This document shows, one piece after another, positions 15,976 to 24,681 of a stretch of 64,000 nt of DNA (positions within the stretch are counted from its first letter, which is position 1; every line of letters starts with the position of its first letter). The notes under the pieces were generated by a model. That model saw only the letters and a program-made list of their open reading frames with translations, was not told the DNA's origin and ran no database searches. The position numbers were made by a program, and so were the translations under genes. The stretch is from NCBI RefSeq assembly GCF_002735905.1, contig NZ_PEBD01000005.1:124001-188000 (forward strand), in the 5' to 3' direction. The stretch comes from Williamsia muralis. GTDB taxonomy: Bacteria; Actinomycetota; Actinomycetes; Mycobacteriales; Mycobacteriaceae.

Positions 15976-17930
15976 CCCGCCCCGGTGGCGGAGGCGGACC
16001 GTCGATGGGTGCGATGCCCGCTGAGAAGGCACGCGATTTCGGTCCCTCGGTGAAGCGGCTGATCGCAGTGCTGTCAGCCCATCGCATCGCGTTGTGGGCC
16101 GTGCTCTTCTGCGCTGTGGCGTCGGTGGTTCTCAATGCCGTGGGCCCGTTGTTACTCGGCCATGCAACAGATCTGATTTTCTCCGGGGTGATCGCCGACC
16201 GCCTGCCCGCAGGCGAAACGAAGGCCGAGGCCGTGGAGGCGCTACGACAAGACGGCGACGGGACATTCGCCGACATGGTTGCTGCGATGAACCTGACGCC
16301 GGGTGTCGGAATCGATTTCGACGCCGTCGGCCGGGTGCTGATACTGGTTCTCGGGCTCTACGCGGGTTCCTCGTTGCTCAGCTGGCTGATGGGGCGTCTG
16401 CTCAACGTCGTCACCCAGCGCACCGTGCAGGGGATGCGCTCGGATGTCGAGAACAAGATCCACCGCCTGCCGCTGAGCTACTTCGACGGCAATCAGCGGG
16501 GTGACCTACTGAGCCGGGTGACCAACGACCTCGACAACGTCTCGCAAAGTCTCCAGCAGACAATTGCCCAGTTGCTCAACTCGGTGTTGATGGTGCTCGC
16601 CATCCTCGTGATGATGCTGTGGATCTCACCGTTGCTGTCGCTGATCGCCATCGTCACGATCCCTGCCGCGGTGATGGTGACAACCCTTGTGGCAAAACGC
16701 TCCAAACCACACTTCTTGGCGCAGTGGTCGAGCACCGGACGCCTCAACGGTCAGGTGGAGGAAGCGTTCACCGGACACGAGGTGATCAAGGCCTTCGGCA
16801 TGCAGGACGACGTCGAGGCAAGATTCGACGACCGGAACGAGAAGCTCTACGAGTCGAGCTGGCGGGCCCAGTTCATCTCCGGGATCATCATGCCGGCGAT
16901 CATGTTCCTGGGGAATCTGAACTACGTGGCAGTCGCAGTGGTCGGCGGCCTACGGGTGGCCTCGGGTTCGCTGAGCCTTGGTGATGTCCAGGCCTTCATC
17001 CAGTACTCGCGACAGTTCACCCAGCCTCTGACCCAGATCGGGTCGATGTTCAATCTGATGCAAAGCGGTGTCGCGTCCGCCGAGCGCATCTTCGACATCC
17101 TCGACGCAGACGAGCAAGTACCCGATCCCTCCGACCCGATCAGCCCCGGAACGAGCAAGGGTCGCATCACGTTCGACGACGTCTCCTTCCGTTACTCCCC
17201 GGATCGCGCGCTGATCGAGCAACTGTCGCTGGTGGCCGAACCCGGGCACATGGTCGCGATCGTGGGGCCGACGGGAGCGGGCAAGACCACCCTGGTGAAT
17301 CTGATCATGCGGTTCTATGACGTCAATTCGGGAACGATCAGTCTCGACGGCGTGGACACATCGTTGATGACCCGGGATGACCTTCGCGAACGTACCGGGA
17401 TGGTGCTGCAGGATTCCTGGCTCTTCGGCGGAACGATTCGCGACAACATCGCGTACGGCGATCCCGAAGCCGACGATGAGGCGATCATGGAGGCGGCGCG
17501 GGTCAGCCACGTCGACCATTTCGTGCGGATCCTGCCGGACGGATACGACACTGTCATCGATGAGGAGGGTGGCGGTGTCAGCGCAGGCGAAAAGCAGCTG
17601 ATCACCATTGCGCGGGCCTTTCTGGCGCGGCCGACCCTCCTCATCCTCGACGAGGCGACCAGTTCGGTGGACACCAGGACCGAATTGCTGATCCAGAAGG
17701 CGATGGCCGCGTTGCGCTCCGATCGCACCAGTTTCGTGATCGCCCACCGACTTTCCACGGTCCGCGATGCCGACACCATCCTGGTGATGGAACAGGGACA
17801 GATCGTCGAACAGGGCTCGCACGACGAGCTCCTCGCGGCGCAGGGGGCGTACTACCGGCTGTACAACAGTCAGTTCGTCGGGCCCATGGATGCCGACGAC
17901 ATCGGCAGTCCGCAGATGTCCAAGAGCTGA
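15972..17930 (+). CDS. ABC exporter half-transporter (membrane + ATPase), partner subunit
   Basis: Second half of the heterodimeric exporter, 652 residues. It has a glycine-rich cytosolic N-terminus, six membrane helices with an extra loop (about residues 65-115 between helices 1 and 2), and a C-terminal ATPase domain. Walker A is GPTGAGKTT at 432-440 and Walker B LLILDEATSSVD has the proper Glu561. The signature is non-standard, SAGEK (537-541) instead of SGGQ. Because each ATP site uses Walker motifs of one subunit and the signature of the other, the weak signature here pairs with the Asp497 site of the first subunit, leaving one normal and one degenerate ATP site. Coupled to the preceding gene by ATGA overlap. 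Confidence 0.93.
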   Translation: MTRPGGGGGPSMGAMPAEKARDFGPSVKRLIAVLSAHRIALWAVLFCAVASVVLNAVGPLLLGHATDLIFSGVIADRLPAGETKAEAVEALRQDGDGTFADMVAAMNLTPGVGIDFDAVGRVLILVLGLYAGSSLLSWLMGRLLNVVTQRTVQGMRSDVENKIHRLPLSYFDGNQRGDLLSRVTNDLDNVSQSLQQTIAQLLNSVLMVLAILVMMLWISPLLSLIAIVTIPAAVMVTTLVAKRSKPHFLAQWSSTGRLNGQVEEAFTGHEVIKAFGMQDDVEARFDDRNEKLYESSWRAQFISGIIMPAIMFLGNLNYVAVAVVGGLRVASGSLSLGDVQAFIQYSRQFTQPLTQIGSMFNLMQSGVASAERIFDILDADEQVPDPSDPISPGTSKGRITFDDVSFRYSPDRALIEQLSLVAEPGHMVAIVGPTGAGKTTLVNLIMRFYDVNSGTISLDGVDTSLMTRDDLRERTGMVLQDSWLFGGTIRDNIAYGDPEADDEAIMEAARVSHVDHFVRILPDGYDTVIDEEGGGVSAGEKQLITIARAFLARPTLLILDEATSSVDTRTELLIQKAMAALRSDRTSFVIAHRLSTVRDADTILVMEQGQIVEQGSHDELLAAQGAYYRLYNSQFVGPMDADDIGSPQMSKS

Positions 17931-17938
17931 TCGACGAA

Positions 17939-18859
17939 TCAGACAGGGGGCTCGGTCTTCCGACCTGTTTTGCGGGCGAGTGTCCGGAAGACGTCGGCCA
18001 GCGAGCCCCTCGGTATCGCGCCGTCGGCGTCGTAGCGCCAGGCGGCGAGGGTGGGCAGCCTCAATCGGATTCCCTCCACGTCGAGCACGCCGATCGGCTC
18101 GCCGACAAACGCTTTTGCCATGGCGCCCGTTGGAGATCCGACGAGTGAGAACGCCCTTCCGCCGGCCACCACATGCGCCAGACCTCCGAAGTTGTGGTCG
18201 GGCAGAATGATTCGTTTGTGCACTCCGTGACGGCGGAGTAGGTCATCGATCCCTCGATAGATGGCCGGAGCGGCGTCGTGCTCGATCGACACAAAGGCGA
18301 GGTGCGCCAGTTCATCGAGTCGCACGCTCGATCGGCCGTCAAATCCGTTGCCGCGCCCGACCGCAACCTTCACCACTGCGGTGTCGAGGCGCACCGTCTC
18401 GATCCCTCGCGCCACGATCGGTCCGTGTAGGAGCGCGGCGTCGAGGCGTCCGGCCTGCAACGACTGCAGCAGCGGTTCGGTGGCGCCGGGATGGAAGGTG
18501 ACGACGAGTTCGGGGTGGCTCCGGGCAAACTCATCGTGTACGCGGGTCCTCAGTTCGCTGGTGACGTCGGAGGCCACACCGACATCGAGAGTGGGGGAGA
18601 GATCGGCGGTGGCGAGTTCGATGAGCCGCGGGATGGCGTCGAATCGTTCGACCAGATCGCGTGCCTGTGGCAACAGGGCGTGGCCCGCGGCTGTGAGATC
18701 GACGCGGTGGTGTGACCGCACGAAAAGTGCTGTACCAAGGCTGTTTTCGAGATATTTGATCCGTTGACTCAGCGGTGATGCCGCCATGTGCAGTCGCTGC
18801 GCGGCGCGCGCGAAGGTGCCCTCCTCGGCAACGGCGACAAAGTAGCGCAGGTGCAACAT
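17939..18859 (-). CDS. LysR family transcriptional regulator
   Basis: LysR-type activator/repressor of 306 residues from the ATG at 18859. MLHLRYFVAVAEEGTFARAAQRLHMAASPLSQRIKYLE is the N-terminal helix-turn-helix; the remainder is a periplasmic-binding-like co-inducer domain (two alpha/beta lobes). An in-frame ATG at 18904 would add 15 residues without family similarity. It is divergent from the AtuA-CoA transferase operon with 136 bases between starts, the normal arrangement for a LysR regulator and its target. A CATGG-N8-CCATG dyad lies in that gap. It is convergent with the ABC exporter. Confidence 0.9.
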   Translation of the reverse strand: MLHLRYFVAVAEEGTFARAAQRLHMAASPLSQRIKYLENSLGTALFVRSHHRVDLTAAGHALLPQARDLVERFDAIPRLIELATADLSPTLDVGVASDVTSELRTRVHDEFARSHPELVVTFHPGATEPLLQSLQAGRLDAALLHGPIVARGIETVRLDTAVVKVAVGRGNGFDGRSSVRLDELAHLAFVSIEHDAAPAIYRGIDDLLRRHGVHKRIILPDHNFGGLAHVVAGGRAFSLVGSPTGAMAKAFVGEPIGVLDVEGIRLRLPTLAAWRYDADGAIPRGSLADVFRTLARKTGRKTEPPV

Positions 18860-18924
18860 GTCCACCCGGATCAGGCTAGTCGCGGACCGGACCGTTGCGG
18901 TCATCTTGGCCCACTGAACTTGGT

Positions 18925-18942
18925 CATGGTCCTCCGGCCATG
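18925..18942. promoter_or_regulatory. Candidate LysR binding dyad
   Basis: CATGG-N8-CCATG (perfect five-base arms) in the divergent region between the LysR gene and the AtuA-type gene. It is a short repeat that could occur by chance, but its position fits a LysR operator controlling both directions. Confidence 0.4.
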
Positions 18943-18995
18943 CGCGTCATAGTCTCCCAGAAGACGACATCGGGCACGGCGCTAGGAGTTCATGA

Positions 18996-20774
18996 ATGTC
19001 TGTTCCTCCGATCCGGATAGCAAACTTCTCGGGCTACCTCGGAGATCGGTACACCGCGCTCGACGAAGTGATGCGCGGCGACCCGGTGGATGTCTTGATG
19101 GGCGACTATCTGGCTGAGATCACGCTCGCCGCGCTGGCAGCGCGGTATGCGCGTGATGCGAGCAAAGGCTACGTCGAGTACTTCGTCGACCAGGTTCGGC
19201 CCCACCTGCCCGCGTTGGCCGACCGGGGCCTGCGGGTGGTCACCAACGCCGGTGGATTCAACCCGGCTGCCCTCGCCGCGACGCTGCGGTCAGAGATCAA
19301 CACCTTGGGCTTGTCGCTGAGGGTGGCACATGTCGAGGGGGACAACGTCTTCGCCGAACTCGACGACCTGCAGGGAGCCGGTCATGGATTGGAGAACATG
19401 GACACCGGACGGGGTCTGTCCGAGTGGGGTGTCACGCCGATTGCCGCCAACGCCTATCTGGGCGGCTGGGGTATCGCGGCAGCGCTGGATGCAGGGGCGG
19501 ACATCGTGGTGTGCGGACGAGTCACCGATGCATCGTTGACCGTCGGCCCGGCGGCGTGGTGGCACGGCTGGGCAACCGACGACTGGGACAGCCTGGCCGG
19601 CGCGGTGATGGCAGGGCACATCATCGAATGTGGGCCTCACGCCACAGGTGGGAACTTCTCCGGTTTCAGAGCCCTGCGGCCGACGTTGACCCCGGGGTTC
19701 CCGATCGCGGAGATCGAGGCCGACGGCAGTTCGGTCATCACCAAGCACAGCACCGACGACGGCGTGGTGACAGCCGACACGGTCACCGCGCAGATCGTCT
19801 ACGAGATACAAGGGCCGCAGTACCTCAACCCCGATGTGACCGTTGATCTTCACAACATCCGGCTGCAGCCCGAAGGCACAGACCGGATCCGGGTCACCGG
19901 TGTCACGGGTTCGCCGCCGCCCGCCACCACCAAGGTCGCTGTTTTCGGGCTCGTCGGGTACAGCGTGGTCAACACGGTATTCGTGACGGCTCCGGATGTG
20001 GACGAGAAGGTGTCGCTGCTACGTAGCCAGATCGCCCGGGATATGCCTGACGGGGTGGAAGTTCACTGCACTCGGATCGGGACGGCGGCAGCCGACCCGC
20101 ACACGCAGTGGGACGCAACCATCGCGGTGCGGGTGATGGCGATGTCAGCCGACGCCGACGTGCTGGCATCGGCGGACATGTCACGTCGCCTCGGCGCCCT
20201 CTACCTGCAGGGCATCCCAGGTTTCTTTCATGACGGCGCCGCCGGTCTGCATTCCACACCCAAACCACGTGTGGACTACTGGCCTGCTCTGCTGCCGTTG
20301 GCTGCGATCGGCCACCGCGCAGTGCTCGACGACGTAACCGTGGATATCGCCCCGTCTGCCGTCACCCGGACGCCGGGCCAGCCAGAGCATCCCGAGCCGG
20401 CCGATCCGGAGTATGCGGGGGCCGCAACCACCGTTGAGCTCGGGGTGGTTGCGCATGCACGCAGTGGGGACAAGGGCGGGAACAGCAACGTCGGGATCTG
20501 GACCCCCTACCCGAAGGTCTGGCCGTGGCTACGGCGGTTCCTCTCGACCGAGGAACTGCATCGGCTGATGCCCGAGACAAAAGATCTCGACATCGTCCGC
20601 CATGAGTTCCCGGAACTGCGGGCGGTGCACTTTGTGGTGCGCGGCCTGCTGGGTACCGGCGGTTCGTCCAACGTACGGGTCGATCAGGTCGGCAAGGCTG
20701 TGGGTGAATACCTGCGCGCCAAACACGTGGTCATACCCGACGCCGTCCTCGATCGAGTCCGGAAGCAGTCATGA
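18996..20774 (+). CDS. AtuA-like (DUF1446) acyclic-terpene-utilisation family protein with C-terminal ferredoxin-fold domain
   Basis: Product of 592 residues. Residues 1-450 are the AtuA/DUF1446 domain, marked by IANFSGYLGDR, DVLMGDYLAEITLA, VVTNAGGFNP and GADIVVCGRVTDASLTVGP. The C-terminal 110 residues, starting at VELGVVAHARSGDKGGNSNVGIW, are the small AtuA-type ferredoxin-fold domain that in some bacteria is a separate gene. Members are found with acyl-CoA carboxylases and dehydrogenases in catabolism of acyclic terpenes, leucine-like and other branched acids; the reaction is not established to my knowledge. It is coupled by a four-base overlap to a CoA transferase and probably controlled by the divergent LysR protein. 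Confidence 0.88.
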   Translation: MSVPPIRIANFSGYLGDRYTALDEVMRGDPVDVLMGDYLAEITLAALAARYARDASKGYVEYFVDQVRPHLPALADRGLRVVTNAGGFNPAALAATLRSEINTLGLSLRVAHVEGDNVFAELDDLQGAGHGLENMDTGRGLSEWGVTPIAANAYLGGWGIAAALDAGADIVVCGRVTDASLTVGPAAWWHGWATDDWDSLAGAVMAGHIIECGPHATGGNFSGFRALRPTLTPGFPIAEIEADGSSVITKHSTDDGVVTADTVTAQIVYEIQGPQYLNPDVTVDLHNIRLQPEGTDRIRVTGVTGSPPPATTKVAVFGLVGYSVVNTVFVTAPDVDEKVSLLRSQIARDMPDGVEVHCTRIGTAAADPHTQWDATIAVRVMAMSADADVLASADMSRRLGALYLQGIPGFFHDGAAGLHSTPKPRVDYWPALLPLAAIGHRAVLDDVTVDIAPSAVTRTPGQPEHPEPADPEYAGAATTVELGVVAHARSGDKGGNSNVGIWTPYPKVWPWLRRFLSTEELHRLMPETKDLDIVRHEFPELRAVHFVVRGLLGTGGSSNVRVDQVGKAVGEYLRAKHVVIPDAVLDRVRKQS

Positions 20775-22276
20775 CGCTCACCGGCAGACTCACACAGGCT
20801 GTCACCCAACCCGCTTCGAACGATAAGTTCGATGTCCATGCGGAGTTGTCCGACGTGCTCGCCGGTCTCGGGATGACCGCGGGTGACTCCGGTGGATCCA
20901 CGTCCTTCAAAGGCGCCGACCCGGTGGTCCCCAGCACGCTCCGGCTAGGTGGTGCGTCGGCCATCGCGCTGGCCGCCAAGTCGATCGCCATCGCCAAACT
21001 CGGTCGATCACGAGGATTTCCAGGCCAAGACATTTCTGTCGACCTTCGCGTGACCCCCCACCGGCTGTGCCCGTTCTACGACAGGCGATGGGAACTGCTC
21101 AACGGCTATCCGGCGACTGCGCCGTCGAATCCCTCGCAGGCCTTGGGATTTCGCTTCTACCGCACGGCCGACGATCGATGGGTGATGCCGCTCAACCCAT
21201 ATCCGAAAATCAAAGTAGGTGCGCAGAAACTGCTGGGCGTGCCCGACGATCCCGACGCGGTCGCCCGCGCCGTCGCCGGTTGGAAAGGCGCCGAGCTCGA
21301 ACAAGCAGGCGCTGACGCCGGTGTGGTGATGCCCATGCTGCGGACCACCGAGGAATTGCTCGACGAGCCGCACTACCGCGACGTCCTGGCGGATATGCCC
21401 CTGATCGAGATCACCAAGATCGGCGACAGCGCGCCGGAACCGCTGTCTTCCGCCAACTGGAGGGTCGGGTCTGACGATCAGCCTCTCTCCGGAGTCAGGG
21501 CTCTCGGTATGGGCCATGTCATCGCCGGCGCAGGCGTGGGGCGAACGTTGGCCCTGCACGGCGCGGACATCCTGAATCTGTGGCGACCGGACGAACTCGA
21601 ACATGATGTCACCTACATCACGGCGAACGTGGGTTGCCGGTCGGCGACCATCGATCCATATCGGCCCGAGGGCGCCGCCAGAATCGGCGAACTGCTGAGC
21701 AATGCAGACGTCTTCTACGCCAATCGACGGCCCGGTTATCTGGACAGCATCGGCGTCAGTCCACGAGAGGCTGCGCGGCAAAGACCCGGAATCATCTATG
21801 CCACAGCCTCTCTCAACGGTGAATCAGGGCCGTGGGCCGACCGCGTGGGGTTCGATCAGACTGCAGGGTCCCTTGTGGGCATGATGACGCTGGAGGGTGG
21901 GGACGGCCCGCCGCGGCTGCCGCCGATCTTGGTGGTCAACGACTACATAGTGTCCTGGCTGATGACCGCGGGCATCGTAGAGGCGTTGCATCGCAGGGCT
22001 GTCCACGGTGGCAGCTACAAGGTGCATGTGTCCCTGACGAGGGCCGCACTGTGGATCCTGTCCATGGGGGTGTTCGACACGGCATACGCGACAACGGCGT
22101 CCGGATCCTGTGACGAACACATGTACCGAGATCCGGAGACTTTCACCGCGGACACCCCACTCGGCTTTTATCAGGGGGTGACCGAACAGGTCTCGATGTC
22201 GCACACCCCGGGCCGGTACAAAACTGTTCTGGTACCCCGTGGGTCGAGTCGGCCAGAATGGCCTGCCCGGACCTGA
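20771..22276 (+). CDS. CaiB/BaiF-type (family III) CoA transferase
   Basis: Product of 501 residues. It looks like a pseudo-duplicated form: an N-terminal half with a GASAIALAAKSIAIAKLGRSRG segment and a C-terminal half that matches the catalytic family. Asp391 in NDYIVSW lines up with the catalytic aspartate of formyl-CoA and carnitine-CoA transferases (GDxxTG), and the segment IIYATASLNGESGPWADRVGFDQTAGSLVG is typical. The role is transfer of CoA onto a free carboxylic acid without ATP. It overlaps the AtuA-like gene by four bases (ATGA), so the CoA transferase probably activates the acid handled by the AtuA-like protein. The last 40 residues are poorly conserved in appearance. Confidence 0.85.
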   Translation: MTLTGRLTQAVTQPASNDKFDVHAELSDVLAGLGMTAGDSGGSTSFKGADPVVPSTLRLGGASAIALAAKSIAIAKLGRSRGFPGQDISVDLRVTPHRLCPFYDRRWELLNGYPATAPSNPSQALGFRFYRTADDRWVMPLNPYPKIKVGAQKLLGVPDDPDAVARAVAGWKGAELEQAGADAGVVMPMLRTTEELLDEPHYRDVLADMPLIEITKIGDSAPEPLSSANWRVGSDDQPLSGVRALGMGHVIAGAGVGRTLALHGADILNLWRPDELEHDVTYITANVGCRSATIDPYRPEGAARIGELLSNADVFYANRRPGYLDSIGVSPREAARQRPGIIYATASLNGESGPWADRVGFDQTAGSLVGMMTLEGGDGPPRLPPILVVNDYIVSWLMTAGIVEALHRRAVHGGSYKVHVSLTRAALWILSMGVFDTAYATTASGSCDEHMYRDPETFTADTPLGFYQGVTEQVSMSHTPGRYKTVLVPRGSSRPEWPART

Positions 22277-22328
22277 ACGGACCTCCGGGGCAGATCGGCC
22301 CGGCCGAGGATGTACTAGAGTCGCGGGC

Positions 22329-22919
22329 GTGACCACTCGGGGGATGGTGACCGCAACTGTTGTCGCGGCGTGGATATGCATGATGATGGTCGGCGGATGC
22401 GCCAGGGGTGTCGATGGTCGGGCTGTGCCCGTCGCTGATCCCAGACCGGTCGGTTTCATCGAGTTCGCGGACGCCGGGTTCAGTATCACCGCGCCTCCGG
22501 GCTGGACGGTCCGAGACGATTCCGACGAACTCATCTACGGGGATGTCGCGCTCACGAAGAAGGGCGACGATGCGTCGATGATTCTCATCGGAGTGCTCGA
22601 CGGGTCCATCTTTGCGTCCGCTCGGGCGGACAATCGCGTTGCCGCACAAGAACTCGGTTCGGGTATGGGGGAGTTCTTCTTCCCGAATTCGGGTACCCGT
22701 GTGGACCGCGAGGGCGGAACGCTGAGCGGTGCTCAGACCACCGGGGCCTTCGAGTTCTACCGCGTCGAGTTCGATGACCGGTCTCGATCAGATGCCGAGG
22801 TGTTCTCGGCCGTCGTCGAAAAGGCGGGCGAGCGATGGTGGATGACCTGGTTGAGCAACAAGAATGCTGTGGACGTTGACGAGGCCTGCGAGCTGGCCGA
22901 ATCCATCACCCCGATGTGA
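22329..22919 (+). CDS. Putative secreted lipoprotein, LpqN/LpqT-like
   Basis: Product of 196 residues from GTG at 22329 (an ATG five codons later is also possible). The N-terminus has a short hydrophobic stretch ending MMVGGCARG, a plausible lipobox with the lipidated Cys near residue 24. The mature part begins FIEFADAGFSITAPPGWTVRDD, a pattern of the small actinobacterial LpqN/LpqT-type lipoproteins with one globular domain. Function unknown; an envelope location is inferred from the lipobox. It abuts the PhoD gene tail-to-tail through a TGATCA double stop. Confidence 0.7.
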   Translation: MTTRGMVTATVVAAWICMMMVGGCARGVDGRAVPVADPRPVGFIEFADAGFSITAPPGWTVRDDSDELIYGDVALTKKGDDASMILIGVLDGSIFASARADNRVAAQELGSGMGEFFFPNSGTRVDREGGTLSGAQTTGAFEFYRVEFDDRSRSDAEVFSAVVEKAGERWWMTWLSNKNAVDVDEACELAESITPM

Positions 22920-24533
22920 TCACGTCACCTGGACTTCTGGCCTGGCGGACGGAATGGTGATCGTGGCCCGCGTATGCAGGGTGTTGCCGGGATCGGCGAT
23001 CGATTCGGCGACCCGGAACGTGGCCTCCCAGCTCGACCTCGACAGTGTGTTCAGAACATATCCGCGTTGAGAGTTGCCGAACTTGACGTGCGGGGATGCC
23101 GTCTTGAGTTGGCGATCTCCCTCGTCGCTATCAGACCCGTCGGCTCCGGATGCGATTGACGTGCCGGCGATCTCGACGCCCACCGCGGGCGCGGGCCGTG
23201 TATAGGTGGACTTGAGTTCGGACACCACGGACCGATGGATGTCGCCGACGATCGACACGAGATTCTCGACGCCCCGGGCTTCCACGCCGTCGAGGACGCG
23301 CTTGCGCGATGCCTCGTATCCGCTCCAGGCGTCCATGCTCACAGCACGGGATCCCCGCCGCGAGCGGGCGAGGTCTGCCATGGGCGTCTGGTGGGCCAGT
23401 ACGTTCCATCGCGCTGTGCTGGAGCCGAGGCCGTCGAGTATCCACCGCTCCTGGACATCGCCGGTGATGGTGCGAGCGGGGTCCGCGGTCAGTCTGTTCA
23501 GCGGGCCGTCGGTGTCTCCGTTGACCTGATCGCTTCGATATTGGCGGGTGTCGAGCACGCTGAACTCGGCGAGGCTGCCGAACGTGAATCGGCGATAGAT
23601 TCGGATGTCACCGCGCGTGGGATGAACGGTCGCCCGGACGGGTGTGTTCTCCCACCACGCCTTGAGTGCGCCCGCGCGCCGTGTCAAGAACTCCGGCAGA
23701 GGCGCGTTGTCCTCGGAAATATCTGCGGCCCAGTTGTTCTCGATCTCGTGGTCGTCGAACGTGACGATGAACGGCGAGGTGCGATGTGCCGCTTGCAGAT
23801 GAGGGTCGAGCTTGTACAGAGCGTATCGATCGCGATAGTCATCGAGGCTGTGTGCCTCGGAGTGGCACGAGCTCGGCATGGCAGACGATCCGCGTCGCCC
23901 ACCGTCCGCCGGTATCGGCTTCTCGTAGATGTAGTCCCCGAGGTGGAAGACGACATCTGGTGCAGCCGAGGCCATGTCCCCGTACGCGTTGAAGAAACCA
24001 TCTGCCCAGGCCTGGCACGATGCCCAGGCAAACGTCATGCCGGCCACATCAGCACTCGCCGCCGGTGCGGTCCGTGTCCTCCCTACGTCGGAGATGTGAC
24101 CGCCGGACCGGAAACGGTAGTAGTACTCGGTGGATGGCTCGAGGCCACGAACGTCCACGTGCACACTGTGCGCGTCGCGTGCGGTTGCGTTCACGGTGCC
24201 GCGTCGAACCACGTTTGTGAACTTGTTGTCCAGGGCCATCTCCCAGTCGACCGGCACATCGGACTCGGACATCCCGCCCCGCGGGGACAGGGGTTCTGGA
24301 GCCAACCGGGTCCACAGGATCACCGCGTCGGCGAGTGGATCGCCAGAAGCGACGCCGAGGGTGAACACGTGATCGCCGCGAGCAGCGGGCGAGGGGAATG
24401 CGGTGGGGGAACTGACCAAACCGGGAGTGAATGCCAGGGCGCCGGCCACGCCAGCCCAGGTCAAGAACCTGCGACGGGTGGTACCGGCCCGCAGAACCTT
24501 GTCTCGGTCGATCGACAACTCGGGTGACGCCAC
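22920..24533 (-). CDS. phoD: Alkaline phosphatase D (PhoD-type phosphodiesterase/phosphatase), Tat-exported
   Basis: Product of 537 residues with a twin-arginine signal (TTRRRFLTWAGVAG) followed by an Ala-rich cleavage region. The mature domain opens with FTLGVASGDPLADAVILWTRLAP, the PhoD N-terminal sandwich domain, then WASCQAW and FHLGDYIYE (metal-binding Asp and Tyr), and later FDDHEIENNW and SIVGDIHRSVV, which carry the remaining metal ligands. PhoD enzymes release phosphate from phosphodiesters and monoesters outside the cell, usually under phosphate limitation. No clear Pho box was recognised upstream. The GTG at 24533 is the chosen start; it places the Tat motif 18 residues in. Confidence 0.92.
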   Translation of the reverse strand: MASPELSIDRDKVLRAGTTRRRFLTWAGVAGALAFTPGLVSSPTAFPSPAARGDHVFTLGVASGDPLADAVILWTRLAPEPLSPRGGMSESDVPVDWEMALDNKFTNVVRRGTVNATARDAHSVHVDVRGLEPSTEYYYRFRSGGHISDVGRTRTAPAASADVAGMTFAWASCQAWADGFFNAYGDMASAAPDVVFHLGDYIYEKPIPADGGRRGSSAMPSSCHSEAHSLDDYRDRYALYKLDPHLQAAHRTSPFIVTFDDHEIENNWAADISEDNAPLPEFLTRRAGALKAWWENTPVRATVHPTRGDIRIYRRFTFGSLAEFSVLDTRQYRSDQVNGDTDGPLNRLTADPARTITGDVQERWILDGLGSSTARWNVLAHQTPMADLARSRRGSRAVSMDAWSGYEASRKRVLDGVEARGVENLVSIVGDIHRSVVSELKSTYTRPAPAVGVEIAGTSIASGADGSDSDEGDRQLKTASPHVKFGNSQRGYVLNTLSRSSWEATFRVAESIADPGNTLHTRATITIPSARPEVQVT

Positions 24534-24681
24534 AGGAGTACTCGACCAGGATCAGCTGTCTGTCCGAGGTCTCCGAGGTGACGCCGACACGAAGGACACC
24601 TGACGTTGTGGTGGGACGCCGGGGACTCTCGTTGCCGGGTTCGTCTTGTCGGAAGGCCTGCCGACGTTCACAGGTGGCCGT

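Noticed and set aside
23235-24527. 430-codon plus frame opposite phoD
   Set aside because: Val/Arg/Gly-rich sequence without motifs; phoD on the minus strand has a Tat signal and all metal-binding blocks.
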